A stretch of DNA of 64,000 nt from Panax quinquefolius (taxonomy: Eukaryota; Streptophyta; Magnoliopsida; Apiales; Araliaceae). Both the position numbers and the translations under genes were made by a program. The number at the start of each line of letters is the position of its first letter. Positions within the stretch are counted from its first letter, which is position 1. The notes below the pieces were generated by a model. The model ran no database searches. It saw only the letters and a list, made by a program, of their open reading frames with translations, and had not been told where the DNA came from. This document shows positions 48,298 to 58,625 of the stretch, piece by piece. The stretch is from the NCBI GenBank assembly GCA_020205615.1, contig CM035153.1, forward strand, positions 98,666,735 to 98,730,734, given 5' to 3'.

Positions 48298-48640
48298 TGT
48301 TATTCCATTGCTTATTATTCTGTTGGAATAACCTCAGATACGCATTTTACCCTATACTTGGTGACATTCTTCTATTATTCTCGCTGAACATCCTGTCTGC
48401 AGGTGTTTTACACCGACCGGTTCCGCTTTTTATTATTATTATTCTGGAACATCCTGCTCTGTGTTTTACACCCACCGGTTCCGCCTTTTTATTATTATTC
48501 TATTGGAACATCCTGTCTGTGTGTTTTACGCCGGACCTGGTTCCATTCTTTATTATTCTATTGAACATCCCGTCTCAAGTGCGTTTTACGCTTTTTACCG
48601 GTTCCGTTATTTATTATTCTCGTTGAATAACTCGCCTGCA
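48298..48640 (+). repeat. Stem-loop tandem array in B 3' LTR
   Basis: GTTATTCCA...TGGAATAAC, then GGTTCC/GGAACA-type units. Equivalent to 25982-26330 and 40919-41250. Confidence 0.75.
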
Positions 48641-51600
48641 AGGCGGCTATCGCGCATGCATGGTGATTTCTTTTGTTATTCTATTCTTTATTATACCCAA
48701 ATTGGTTAAAACTTTGACTTCTATACTCCATGAAATTAGTGGAATATCCTCGATATTCACATTTCATCCAAAGATCTTTTCATGAAAATATTCTTCCGAT
48801 CATTCTTGAATTTTACTCTACAAAACAAAGATCATGTTGATAATTTGACGTTAAAAATTCCTCGGATAAAATAATTTTGAACTTGTTTTATTGAATTCTT
48901 ATATCATTGTCATCATCCTCATGTTTATATTATGTTGAAAGTCATCCGTGGCTCAGAGTGCATAGATGGACTTGGTATGATTACGACCGTAGACTATTCT
49001 ATGTAATCATGACCGTAATGTTACAAATGATGTGATAAAAATCCTCAAAGGGCCATAGTGCATTGATGGACAGTTGTTGGCATGATCATGACCATTAATG
49101 AATACACAACTATTCTCGCCCAGTAGTGCATGAATAATTGTGGTCGTGATACTAAAGAATATCCTCGGCCGAGTGCGGGTGATTCGATGATGTGAATATT
49201 TATTAAAGTCGAGTCTCAAATTTATAATGTTGATGAAAAAACCTTTTAAATCCTAAAAGATAGTAGATTTTATTTTCTACTTGACTTTTTTAATGGATCA
49301 GATATTCACCGCAGCTAAACCGGTTGTTCATTGTATTTTATCGCTTTAACATCATTGAAGACTATTGATAATTTATTCTCGCATTATCTTAGTCATAATA
49401 TTTCTTCCGGGCTAGTTGAGCTCACCCTTTCTTTCATTGTTCTCTTCAGAAATGAGAATATAGTCGGGACGAGCCGGGGAACGGAGTAATGGTCCGCAGG
49501 GATAGCATTAGTAGTCCTCACTATTCGTGAAATAGTGTGATAATAATTGTAATGAGGACTTCTTTTGAGTTCAGATGATCTCTAGTAGACAATATTGTAT
49601 TCAAACTCACAATTTATGTCGATTGCATACCTATGCTTATATTAGTAAGTTGTATTTAAATTTCAGACCATATGTATCCGACTACCCAAGATGGGTGATG
49701 TATACCTAATCTTTGGGGCGCCACATAATTCGATAATAAATGCAGAATTATATGTATTGTCAATACTAGCTTCTACTTCTATCTTCTACTTCATGAATAT
49801 CCAACAACAGCTTATTCTACGAATGTATATTTTCCGAATCAAGAATTCAATTTGAATTATTAAACATGCACTAACTCATGAGTAATCAATAATAAATTCT
49901 TGAACATGGTATAATTAATAATAATCAACCACTATAATATTTACACAATATTAACTCTCAAGGTCGATTTAGGAAACTCGCCTTCTCCACGATTACAACT
50001 ACACAAAATACTTATTCTGCGTCAGTAAGACCTATAACCATCTCTGGCCTCACAATTAGTATAATAATTTATAACACGCAACAATCAGATTCTACAATTC
50101 CAAACTTCTCCTAGCACATTATAACATAGTCACATCAATGTTTATAACCTATATAAACACTTCTCAAGCGTAACTAATTCAAATTGTTGACTTCTAGATG
50201 TTCTCGGTGTTTTGGTCACCCTATCCGCCAATTAACACAGTTATTATCAAGTAAACTCAGTCTCTAAGCTTCAATATTATTTTAAATAAGTCAATTATTG
50301 TTTTATAATACTTTTTGGATGCTTTTAATAATATTTAAACAATTATTATAATTTATAATAATTTTTCAAACATCTAATCATTTTTAAAATGATTTAATCA
50401 TCAAATAATCTTACCATCATTAATAATTAATAATATAAAATATTAAAAACATATTTGTCAAAATATTAAATTTATTATCAATAACTTAAAATATTTTTAA
50501 ATCATCAATATTCTACTTAAATGATTTTTAAAATAATTAAAATCATTTTTAAAGCATCACCATTAATTTTTAAATATTAATGAAATTATCATTCAAATAT
50601 TAAAAGTCATTAATTATAACATAAAAATATTTTTAAATCAATTTTCTCATTTTTAAATGATTTTTAAATCAATAAAATCATTTTTAATTCATTTATTTAA
50701 TATAATAATTAAATAAATCTAATATCATTAATATTAATTTATTAATGAGAATTCTCCAAAATATTGAAAATTATATTTTATAATTCAAAATATTTTCTAA
50801 CACTTTATTCTCATTTAAAAAGATTTTTAAATCAATACAATCATTTTTATCTTATTTATTTAATTTAACAATTAAATAAATCTAATATCATTAATATTAA
50901 ATTATTAATGAAAATTCTCTAAAAATATTAAAGGTTATATTTTATAAATCAAAATATTTTTAAATACATTATTCTTATTTAAAATGATTTTTCATAATAT
51001 TAAATCATTTTTCTCTAATTTATTTAATATACTAATTAAATAAATTAAATATCATTTTAATTCAAATAATTAATATTATTAATGAAAAATATTCCAAATT
51101 CTCAAAAATTATTTTTCATGATTTAAAATAATTTTTAAAACCATTTTTGGTAATTTTTAGAATTTATTTTCAATTTTTAAGTATTTTCCTGAAAATCAGA
51201 AATTAAATATAATTAAACCATCGTTATAGGCTATAGCAACACTTTTCTGTCGTGTTAGGTATTCTTGGCTCAAGAACACTGACAATCTCAGTATACAAGG
51301 GGTCATGTTTGACCACACTTTAATCTCGGCTCACGATGTTCGTTACATCCAACTAAAACTCGTGATCTTGTAGTGTTTATGTTACACTACAAGTTACAAT
51401 ACTTAGTTTGATCATACTACAAACCAACAAGAAGATCTGGCCATCTAAAATAATTGTCAGACGGCTCCTGGGTTTTCCAGAAACCCAGACAGTTCGTGGG
51501 GCCTTATTGTGGCTCAATTATTTATATGTTCTGGTCATGTTTCATGTGATCTCAATGTTCAATTATGTAGTCGTTGTGTCATAGAACATTTACAAAGTAA

Positions 51601-52426
51601 CATCTCAAGTAAAACAACAACAGAATCACGATTTATGATTCGGTCAAAGGCTGTCAGAAAGCTTGTTCTTACTTTTTCTGGGTTTTCCAGAAAACATAAA
51701 ATGTTACCGGATGGTCTACTTTGACCATCCACTACATCCGATTTGTTTGTTGTTTAAGAGATATAAAAGAAAGGTTGTAGAGTTCACATATCAGTCTATA
51801 ATCTAGATACAAACACATCATTAAACAACATAAAATCTTACAGATCAAAGCCTCCCAAAACACGGTCAGACGATGATCATGGCTTTCTAGGTTACCTAGA
51901 TTTGGCCTGGTCATGCCCGATCAACTGGTTTTGACCGTTAATAACTACAAATCTAGACGTCAAATGACACTGATTCCACGTGCAGATTAAAGACCACATG
52001 AAAAGCTACATATAACAACTTTAACACATCAAGGACCATAAACGAACAAGAATCTGTGGCTCCTGACATTAGCTTGTCAGACCACAAATTTTGTTCTTGG
52101 ACAGTTTTGAAAATCTTTAATTTTAAAGCATTTTGATGCTATGGATCCATGATGGATCAACATAGATCATCTAAAAACATCATATAACATAAGATTAAAC
52201 ACTTAAACACAAAATTTTTCTTAGCAACTTGGATCAAAAATCAAATTAGGTTTATACCTTCTAGCTTCAAACCCTTGATCTTAATCCTCCTAACTAATCT
52301 TGGTTGATAAAAGGGCTGTTTTTAGGACTGATCTACCTTAGAATTTCGGAGGTTTAAGTGAGAGAAAGAGTTGGTGAGAGCAAGATAGCAAAATGGCTAT
52401 TTTTTGTGATTTTCTCTCTCCCAAAT

Positions 52427-52440
52427 CTATATATAATATG
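52427..52440 (-). promoter_or_regulatory. TATA box of LTR C
   Basis: On the minus strand CATATTATATATAG is followed by GGGAGAGAGAAAA, the equivalent of the TATA region in LTR D. Confidence 0.5.
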
Positions 52441-52619
52441 ATAGGTTGCTTAGATATGAGATAAAAACTGATATTATTGAAGAATTTGAGTTACTAAGTC
52501 AACATAGGTTACCAACTAAAGTCGTTGGCAAATATGGCAAGTTATCTAATAAAAATCCAAAAAGGGCATTTTTGTCATTTGCAACATAGTTTTAATGGTA
52601 TTCTTGACATTTGCACAAA

Positions 52620-52860
52620 CCCTTAGGGTTCTAACCCTTAGGTTTTACAACATTAGTTTCTAAAATTTCAAATTAGGGTTTTAATTAGAAATATTAAAAT
52701 TTCTTAATTATAATTAGGGTTTCCTAATCACACCAACGTTTAATAAACACATTAAGCTTGCCAAATAGGATTAGGGTTTCCTAATTAGGGTTTAGGAATC
52801 CCAGATATGAAATTAGGATTTTCCGTCATACAATTAGGGTTTCTAATCTCTTATTAAAAT
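52620..52860 (-). promoter_or_regulatory. Telo-box cluster in LTR C
   Basis: TTAGGGTTT (minus-strand AAACCCTAA) recurs at least five times, for example at 52674-52682, upstream of the minus-strand TATA box. LTR D has the same arrangement. Confidence 0.5.
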
Positions 52861-53155
52861 TTATTAATTTCAAACCTTATCCGATCAATCATTGATCAAA
52901 ATTCCTATACAGTACAAACACGTACTCATCAGTACAATTATTTTAATTTCATTTTCTATCGAACCCCTTTCCAGAAATTAGGGTTATGGTTTCTAAAGCT
53001 GTTAAGCACAACTCTACTCTATTTTCTCAATCAATACAGAAATTGACCAATTCTCGAGACTCGTATCACAGATGCGCAATACAATATTAATAGTCAATAT
53101 TATTAAAAAAAATTATTCGTAAATTTTGGAATATTCAAAATCCTGGGTTATTACA

Positions 53156-53170
53156 TTCACCCCTCCTTAA
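53156..53170 (-). promoter_or_regulatory. Polypurine tract of element C
   Basis: On the minus strand, AAGGAGGGGTGAA directly precedes TGTAATAACCC. A conserved GATTCCGAGGACGGAATCC palindrome-like string lies just upstream. Confidence 0.85.
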
Positions 53171-53401
53171 AAGGATTCCGTCCTCGGAATCACCACTTTC
53201 TTATTCTCTACAATCTTTTAAAGTTGTATCATCAATTCATTTTTTATCAACACAATATTAATTTGTGTTTCAAATTCTAACTTGTGACTTGAATCTATAA
53301 AAGAAAACAGTTCACAGAAATATCTGACTCATATTACTCGCATAATTTAAGTATTAAGCGAAATCATTACCTGTTGCCACCTCCTGAGTAGCCACTGCCT
53401 C
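53171..53401 (-). other. Element C 3' untranslated region
   Basis: No coding frame lies between the Gag stop and the PPT, so Pol is absent from this element. Confidence 0.8.
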
Positions 53402-54505
53402 CTACGTCGTCATGTTGAATGTACGAGCGGTTGATCTTCCTGGCTGTGCAGGTCCTCGAATTGCTAAGGTTCCACCACCGGGTCCCTTGTTAACATTTTC
53501 CTTCTCAGCATTCCTCTTTGGACAGTTCCATACCATAAGATCAGTCGATCCGCACGCAAAACAACCTTGAATTTTCTTCGGACTGGGGCAATTGGGTGAC
53601 ATGTTCCCCTCTTGCCCGCAGTTATTGAAGACTCCTTTCTTCTTTAGACAAACACCTGCATGACTCTTTCCATAATTCACACAAAGGCTCTCCTCCTTTC
53701 TTATTCCCTTTCGTCTTGCAACCCGATTGGGTATTCTCACTCCACTTTCTTTTATTTGCATTACTTCCACCACTACTACCTCCGTCATTGGTCTTCTTCT
53801 TCTTCTCCTGATGAAATCGAGATGCGGCTTCGCTCCCTCCTTCAGCAATCAGTGCTTTCTCCAATAAAGCCATGAACGTATTGACCTGCAATACTGCTAC
53901 CTTATTGAATATCCCTGGCTTCAGTCCATTCTCAAATCTTCTTGCTTTCCGTAATTCCGTGTCCACCTGATGAGGTGCAAATCTCGCTAATTCGTTGAAT
54001 TTGGCAGCAATATCCAAAACTGACTTATTTTCCTGCTTCAGTTCCAAGAACTTAACTTCCATCCAAGCTTGCATACTTGGTGAGAAGTAGTTCTCAAAGA
54101 ACAATTCCTTGAATCTTGTCTAAGTCACTATAGTTATTCCAGCTCTCGCCTGATTAGTCTCCCACCAGTAATTAGCTTCTCCCTTCATTAAGTATGTTGC
54201 AAAAGTCGTCTTTTGCTCTTCCGCTACTCTGGCGATAACGAATGCTTTCTCCATCCCTTTTACCCAAGTTTGGCTTCAATCGGATCCGTGGTCCCTTTGA
54301 ATTCAGGCGGTCCTACCACTTTAATGTCTTTGAAATTAGCCAATCTATCGGCTGGCTGTCCTCTCGCTCTTCCTCTTCCTGGAGCTCTATTTTCTATAGC
54401 TTCGGCTATCATATTTGCAAAGTTTTGCATTGGGTCCACTTGACCTCTTTCATTATTCACTGACTGTTCTTCTCTTTGATTTCGATTCTGTCGTCTAGGC
54501 GGCAT
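53402..54505 (-). pseudogene. Element C Gag (frameshifted)
   Basis: The start is chosen at 54505 (MPPRRQNRNQREEQ), the usual basic start of Tekay-like Gag. The order is: glycine/arginine-rich linker (PGRGRARGQ), PPEFKGTTDP, then after a frame break the Gag core (FFENYFSPSMQAWMEVKFLE, FNELARFAPH, ARRFENGL; 54104-53800), a basic KKKK linker, and after another break three zinc-knuckle-like segments (53700-53490). These are CVNYGKSHAGVC, with one Cys replaced by Tyr; FNNCGQEGNMSPNC, with His and the first Cys lost; and CFACGSTDLMVWNC, with His lost. Its RNA-binding part is thus damaged. No protease or RT follows; only about 230 bp separate it from the PPT. Confidence 0.88.
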
Positions 54506-55062
54506 GATCTAATTTAAATAAAAAATCTTACATTAATTCCCTTTCTTTACACACATTCTTAACATAATAAGAATTCAACACATAGTTCTCATATAATCGC
54601 ATATTTATTCAAATAGCACATAGTACATATAGTACTTAACACATATTACTATCCCTTTTTAAAATAATTTTAGGATTAACATACTCAACTTTACAAAAAG
54701 TTGCAATTCTCCAACTTTACACAAAAAGACATAGCTATTCCCAGTTCGTCAAACTTACCACACTTATAAGTTCAGTAACTTGCCACAATTATATGAGTGT
54801 ATGAACTTATCCTAGTCAGACCATTGGCGTCCATTCGCTGAGGGGTTCAAAACATCTCATATAATTATGAGTCATGAACTTATCATAAGTATGAGTTTTA
54901 AGAACTCACAAATTTATCTTAATCTTATATTTATATAGAAAATAAAGATTTCATTCATATAAACATATATATATTTACATATGTTTACAAATCCTTCTCG
55001 ATATTACAACATTCAATATCATAATCTTCTACAAAAGATACTAACGCTTAAACTTCAACTAT
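54506..55062 (-). other. Element C leader between ORF1 and Gag
   Basis: Non-coding. It contains the conserved block at 54742-54910, which is shared with 4640-4810. The rest is AT-rich without recognisable features. Confidence 0.7.
54742..54910 (-). other. Conserved non-coding leader block, copy 2
   Basis: Reverse complement aligns with 4640-4810, sharing CCCCTCAGCGAATGGAC and GGTCTGACTAGG. It lies between ORF1 and Gag of C. Confidence 0.75.
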
Positions 55063-55686
55063 CTACTGTCCACTCCCTTCACCAGTCTTCTTCTTGTTGG
55101 GACACATGTTGAATCTGTGACCCGTTCTCCCACATGAAAAAAACTTCCTCATATTCGGCTTAGGACAATGTAAAGAAATATGTCGTTCCTGCTTACAATT
55201 GAAGCACACGTTCTTCCACATCATGCATTCTCCCACGTGAGTCTTTCCACACTTGCTACAGACTTGCTTCTTCTTCGGGTTTGAATTTTCAGAGTTGTCG
55301 CTGTCTTTTTCCCTCTTTCTCTTATTCTTGCCCTTCTTGTTGGTTCCTTCAGACGATCCACCACCTTCAGTCTTCATCCTCTCCACCTGCGCCTTCAGCT
55401 CGTTTCGTTCTTCAGTCATTTCGCGTAACGCTCGCTCTGTCTTCCACAACTCCTCCAAGGGAAATACTTTACTCCGGAGTTCCTGGATTTCTGCAAATAA
55501 TTGATCTTGTTCTTTAGCTTTAGTCTTATTCCCTATCTCCCGCTTAGCTTTTTCAGACTTCGCCTCCTCATCACTATCCAGATACATCTAGCGATAATCA
55601 TCATGATCACTCTCGAGATTAACCATGGGTTCATCTTTTCCCACTTCTTCCACTGATTCTCTCTGTGCTGGCACCTCAGCTACTGG
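55063..55686 (-). CDS. Element C ORF1: coiled-coil/CCHC protein, main part
   Basis: Downstream part of an ORF whose first codons lie at 62576-62518, split by element E in phase. From 55686 it is proline/glutamate-rich (VAEVPAQRESVEEV). A TAG at 55588-55590 then interrupts it, and a 174-codon frame runs from 55587 to 55063. That frame has a charged heptad-rich stretch (residues about 15-75, for example LREMTEERNELKAQVERM) likely to form a coiled coil, a lysine-rich linker (GKNKRKREK) and three CCHC-like knuckles: CSKCGKTHVGEC, CFNCKQERHISLHC and FFSCGRTGHRFNMC. Knuckles of this type bind nucleic acid. It lacks the canonical Gag core, and a separate Gag lies downstream. Function not known. Confidence 0.75.
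55682..55686. repeat. Left TSD of element E (ACTGG)
   Basis: ACTGG precedes TGTGACACCCCC and recurs at 62518-62522 after GGTCTCACA. Confidence 0.9.
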
Positions 55687-56439
55687 TGTGACACCCCCAA
55701 AATATAGGTATACATCACCCATCTTGAGTCGCCAAATACATGGTACATAAATCAAATACAACTTAATTATACAACTGTCGTGTAAAATACGACAAAACAT
55801 AAACTGAGAGTTTAATCAAGAATATTGCCTTTTAGACAATATCCACTCTCAATGGAGTCCTCATAGACAGTATAAAAACTCAAATTCAATCCTCATTACA
55901 TCTATTATCACATTATTTAACAGAATAGTGAGGACTACTAATGCTATCATCTGGACTGTCACTCTATTTCCCGACTCGTCCCAGCTATATTCTCATTTCC
56001 TGAAGAGAACAGTGAAAGAAAGGGTGAGCTCAACTAGCGCAGTAAGAAATATTATGTCTAAGATAATGCATAATAAATTATCATTAGTCTTCAACAATGT
56101 TAAACTGATAAAATACAATAGACATCAAGTTTAACTGCAGCAGAATAAGCAATCCATTAGAAGAGTCAAGTAGAGCATAATATCTACTAACTTCTATGAT
56201 TTAAAATGTTTTCATCAATTTTTATCGCTGAGACTCGGCTTAATAAATAAACCACATCATCGAATCATCCCTGCTCTACAGGCCAAGGATATTCATTAAA
56301 TCATCAATGGTCATGATTATACCGAATAATCCCTGGTCATAATCATACCAAAAACTGTCCATCAATGCACTACAGGCCACTGAGGATTTTTACCACATCA
56401 TTCGTCACATTACGGTTTTGATTACACCGAATAATCCCT
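55687..56439 (-). mobile_element. Truncated 3' LTR of element E
   Basis: Matches 58626-59380 closely, then diverges abruptly at about 56435, where integrase-tail sequence begins. The first ~3.1 kb of the LTR is deleted, including the promoter and stem-loop array. Confidence 0.88.
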
Positions 56440-56900
56440 GGTCTTAATGAAATTTTGCCCTTGAATTTTACATACGTACCTGGTACGATGAGGATACCTT
56501 GACTTCATTTTAGATTCTAACTCTTGAGGTATAACCTTTGAGTGTTGAATACGATCATTCTTATCAAAGATTTTAACACGTATCTCCTCATATGTTAAAT
56601 CTTCTACTATCTCGTCTAGTTTTAATTGAATAATGTGGTTCGGGTCATCCACTTATTTACGTAACATCGATACGTGAAAAAAAACTTTATCAACACGCGA
56701 CATATTTGGCGGTGAAATAAGTCTATATGCCACAGTTCCTACTCGATCAAGGATTTCAAATGGGCCAATTAAATCAAGGATTGAGATAACGCCTTCTTGA
56801 ACCTTCTTCAACAGCTCGAGCCAACGTCCTTGGCACAGTATACGTTCGTTCTAGGTGAAGAAAATATTTGAGGGTTTAAGAAACGGGTTTTGTATTGGGG
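56422..56900 (-). pseudogene. Element E integrase C-terminus/chromodomain remnant
   Basis: Read on the minus strand: a GPY/F-type stretch (LIGPFEILDRVGTVAYRL at about 56770-56710), a DDPNHII segment starting 56652, KVIPQELESK and SRYPH. The central WRNH part of the chromodomain-like module is missing, so a small deletion joins KVIPQ to ELES. The frame 56652-56422 ends inside the truncated LTR. Confidence 0.82.
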
Positions 56901-57000
56901 TTAATACAAAATTTAATTTCACGCTCTAGGGGTAGGCTAAGAAGTCTTCCAGAATATGTCAGGAAATTTATTAACGATAGAACTATCATTCAAAACTGTG
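56880..57000 (-). pseudogene. Element E reverse transcriptase N-terminal scrap
   Basis: The minus-strand sequence corresponds to B 44215-44330 (SIVNKFPD, REIKFCIN-like). It breaks off into integrase sequence, which marks a large deletion of RT, RNase H and integrase core. Confidence 0.7.
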
Positions 57001-57150
57001 ACTCTTATCTAAGACTTGGATAGTACGTCACATTGATACTTATTAACCTGCCACCATTATTCACGCGTCCCCTACAGAAAGTCTGGCTTTGGTGTATTCC
57101 ACACAAGGAAGTCAACAACGAAAGGATCGGGGCTCTTTACTTATGGCTTG
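57001..57150 (-). repeat. ~150-bp repeat unit, copy inside pol of E
   Basis: Matches 58462-58612 in diverged form: TAAGACTTGGATAG...GCGTCCCCTACAGAAA...TCGGGGCTCTTTACTTATGGCTT on the plus strand. It lies between protease and RT, where B has none. Confidence 0.75.
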
Positions 57151-57556
57151 ATATGACAATGATTGACTTTAGTGGTTTGGTTGCTTGAATTCGCATAACA
57201 GGTTGGTTAGGAATATGAAAGCTAACAACCTTACGAAAAGCATGATGAGTAGTTAACCAATCGATTCCTAAAATCACATCAAATGTAAGTATTTTTAAAG
57301 AGATAAGATCGATAGGTAACGTGAAAGTATTGATTTCAATCAAACAAGATTTATAAATAGTGGAGGTAACGAAGGTTTCTCCCAACAGAGTTTCAACAGA
57401 TAAATCAAAGTCTAGTTTCTCCGGAGTCAAATTTAAACATTGAGTGCAAGTAGGAGAAATAAAAGAGTGGGTAGAACTGGTATCTAATAAGGTATAAACT
57501 TCGCAAGAGTTTATCATTAACTTACCCGTAATAACTTCGTTCGGGTTCCTCAACAA
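57137..57556 (-). pseudogene. Element E protease (open fragment)
   Basis: A 139-codon open frame. It contains VYTLLDTSSTHSFISP, where the active-site D-T-G has become D-T-S, then LDFDLSVETLLGETF and FDVILGIDWLTTHH, the standard second protease motif. It is homologous to B 43740-44160. The G-to-S change in the catalytic triplet would probably reduce activity, although S replaces T, not G, in the common DSG variant. The frame ends where the ~150-bp unit begins. Confidence 0.85.
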
Positions 57557-57734
57557 ACGCTCTCACTTAAACTACCGGATTTGACTTTGCTATAGGCTAC
57601 ATTCCACCCTTAAGTGCTTCTTCACATTCCTGGTCCATGATTTGAATCATTATTCTCTGATCCATATCGAATTGGGGTTGACCGCTCTGCACAGGGTAAT
57701 TCCGAATTTGATGTTGGATTCTCCTAATTGTTGT

Positions 57735-58292
57735 CTAAAAAGCAAAATCCATTTCATCTATTTTGGCCTTATTGGATCGGACGTCTTTTTCTACAATATC
57801 TACGCGTCGTGCGGATTTTACCCATGCATCATCTATTCTCCTTTGTTCAGTTGTTTCTTCTTTCATCAGAACTTTGATTATAGCATTCTCAGATTCCAGC
57901 TCTAATATCTTATACTCTGCCAAAGAGTGCTTCTGTTCAAGCATCACACATCGGGTAACACAATTTTGAATTGTTGCATCTCTTTGCTCCACGACCGCCT
58001 GTCGTTCTTCAGTCTGCTCTTCTAACTCATGAATACGATTTTGTAATTCTAAATTTTGATCATAAAATTCTTCTAATAAATTATCCTTGGGTTCCTCTTC
58101 TTCCTCACTCTCAGCTGCTACCTCTACAACTAGCTCGGGTGCAACTATTAGCTCTTCACTCACCACGTAAATATATCTCATTTCTTCTTCGTTTGACACC
58201 ACATTAACCTGATTAGTGATTAAAGGTGTCTCAACAGTCTCATTCACTCCATTGTGAACATTTTCAGCTGCCATTTTCAAATACTGCCACAA
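57735..58292 (-). CDS. Element E coiled-coil ORF (Gag position)
   Basis: A 185-codon frame. The likely start is the internal MAAENVHNG at 58274, because B Gag begins MTSENVENS at the same distance from the PBS. After a short variable start come a glutamate run (ESEEEEEPKD, about residues 65-75) and a long heptad-like region (LQNRIHELEEQTEERQAVV to the C-terminus), likely a coiled coil. No Gag core or zinc knuckle is seen. Layout resembles ORF1 of C: acidic head, then coiled coil. It may be a Gag N-terminal domain cut short by deletion or a separate accessory protein. Function unknown. Confidence 0.65.
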   Translation of the reverse strand: MWQYLKMAAENVHNGVNETVETPLITNQVNVVSNEEEMRYIYVVSEELIVAPELVVEVAAESEEEEEPKDNLLEEFYDQNLELQNRIHELEEQTEERQAVVEQRDATIQNCVTRCVMLEQKHSLAEYKILELESENAIIKVLMKEETTEQRRIDDAWVKSARRVDIVEKDVRSNKAKIDEMDFAF

Positions 58293-58445
58293 AACAAGGG
58301 TTAATTAACATGTCACATATTATCAATATACTCTGATCGACCAATTAAATACCAAATAAATTTAGGTAGGTTATACTAGCGAAGGAATTCCCCGTCTCTC
58401 CCCTCCTAGTTCTTGTCTCACATCTCAGCCAGGGATCATATCCCT

Positions 58446-58461
58446 AAGCTTTGATACCAAC
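58446..58461 (-). promoter_or_regulatory. Second PBS copy of element E
   Basis: Reverse complement GTTGGTATCAAAGCTT, followed by AGGGATATGATCC, as after the PBS of B. It lies 164 bp downstream of the LTR-proximal PBS. Confidence 0.8.
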
Positions 58462-58612
58462 TGTGACTCGCATCCAAGACTTGGATAGCACCTCACAATG
58501 ATACCTATCAACTTGCCACCGTTACTCACGGCGTCCCCTACGGAAATTCTGGCTTCGGTGCATCCCAAGACTTGGAAGTCACCAGATAAAGGCTCGGGGC
58601 TCTTTTCTATGG
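58462..58612 (-). repeat. ~150-bp repeat unit between the two PBS copies
   Basis: Not LTR sequence. It contains the perfect palindrome CCAAGACTTGG twice (about 58474 and 58566). A diverged copy is at 57001-57150. Confidence 0.75.
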
Positions 58613-58625
58613 CTTTGATACCAAC
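58611..58625 (-). promoter_or_regulatory. LTR-proximal PBS of element E
   Basis: Reverse complement GTTGGTATCAAAGCC directly after the LTR end GGGGGCGTCACA. Initiator tRNA-Met type. Confidence 0.88.

Larger units (their letters stand above)
39764..49725 (+). mobile_element. Complete gypsy chromovirus B
   Basis: A 9962-bp element with LTRs of 2585 and 2580 bp, PBS, gag, protease, RT, RNase H, integrase, chromodomain-like tail, PPT and TAATT duplications. Domain order with a C-terminal chromodomain places it in the chromovirus branch of Ty3/gypsy (Tekay/Del-like). All protein domains are recognisable but every one is broken by frameshifts, so it is not autonomous as written. The internal region is only 4.8 kb. 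Full-length relatives are usually somewhat longer. Confidence 0.93.
47146..49725 (+). mobile_element. Element B 3' LTR
   Basis: 2580 bp, mate of the 5' LTR, ending GGCGCCACA before TAATT (49726-49730). It holds 7 tandem units (47825-47960), a TATA box (48115-48123) and a stem-loop array (48290-48640). Confidence 0.93.
38868..53155 (-). mobile_element. Element C 3' LTR, split by element B
   Basis: On the minus strand the LTR starts TGTAATAACCCAGG at 53155 and runs to about 38868, where ACACCC meets the end of LTR H. It is split at 39763/49726 by B. Without B it is about 4.3 kb. The part 38868-39758 plus the start of 49731-53155 matches 62784-64000, the 5' LTR, except for a short indel near 63150. 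It is related to LTR D. 50280-51200 is AT-rich repeat-like sequence. No gene is seen. Confidence 0.88.

Noticed and set aside
55253..55517. Plus-strand serine/phenylalanine-rich frames opposite ORF1 of C (also 53660-53875, 54213-54463 and 57763-58207)
   Set aside because: Antisense shadows of the lysine/glutamate-rich minus-strand proteins.
55588..55800. 70-codon minus-strand frame that looks like a small gene
   Set aside because: It is a chimera: its first half is LTR E sequence and its second half is ORF1 of element C, joined at the ACTGG insertion site.
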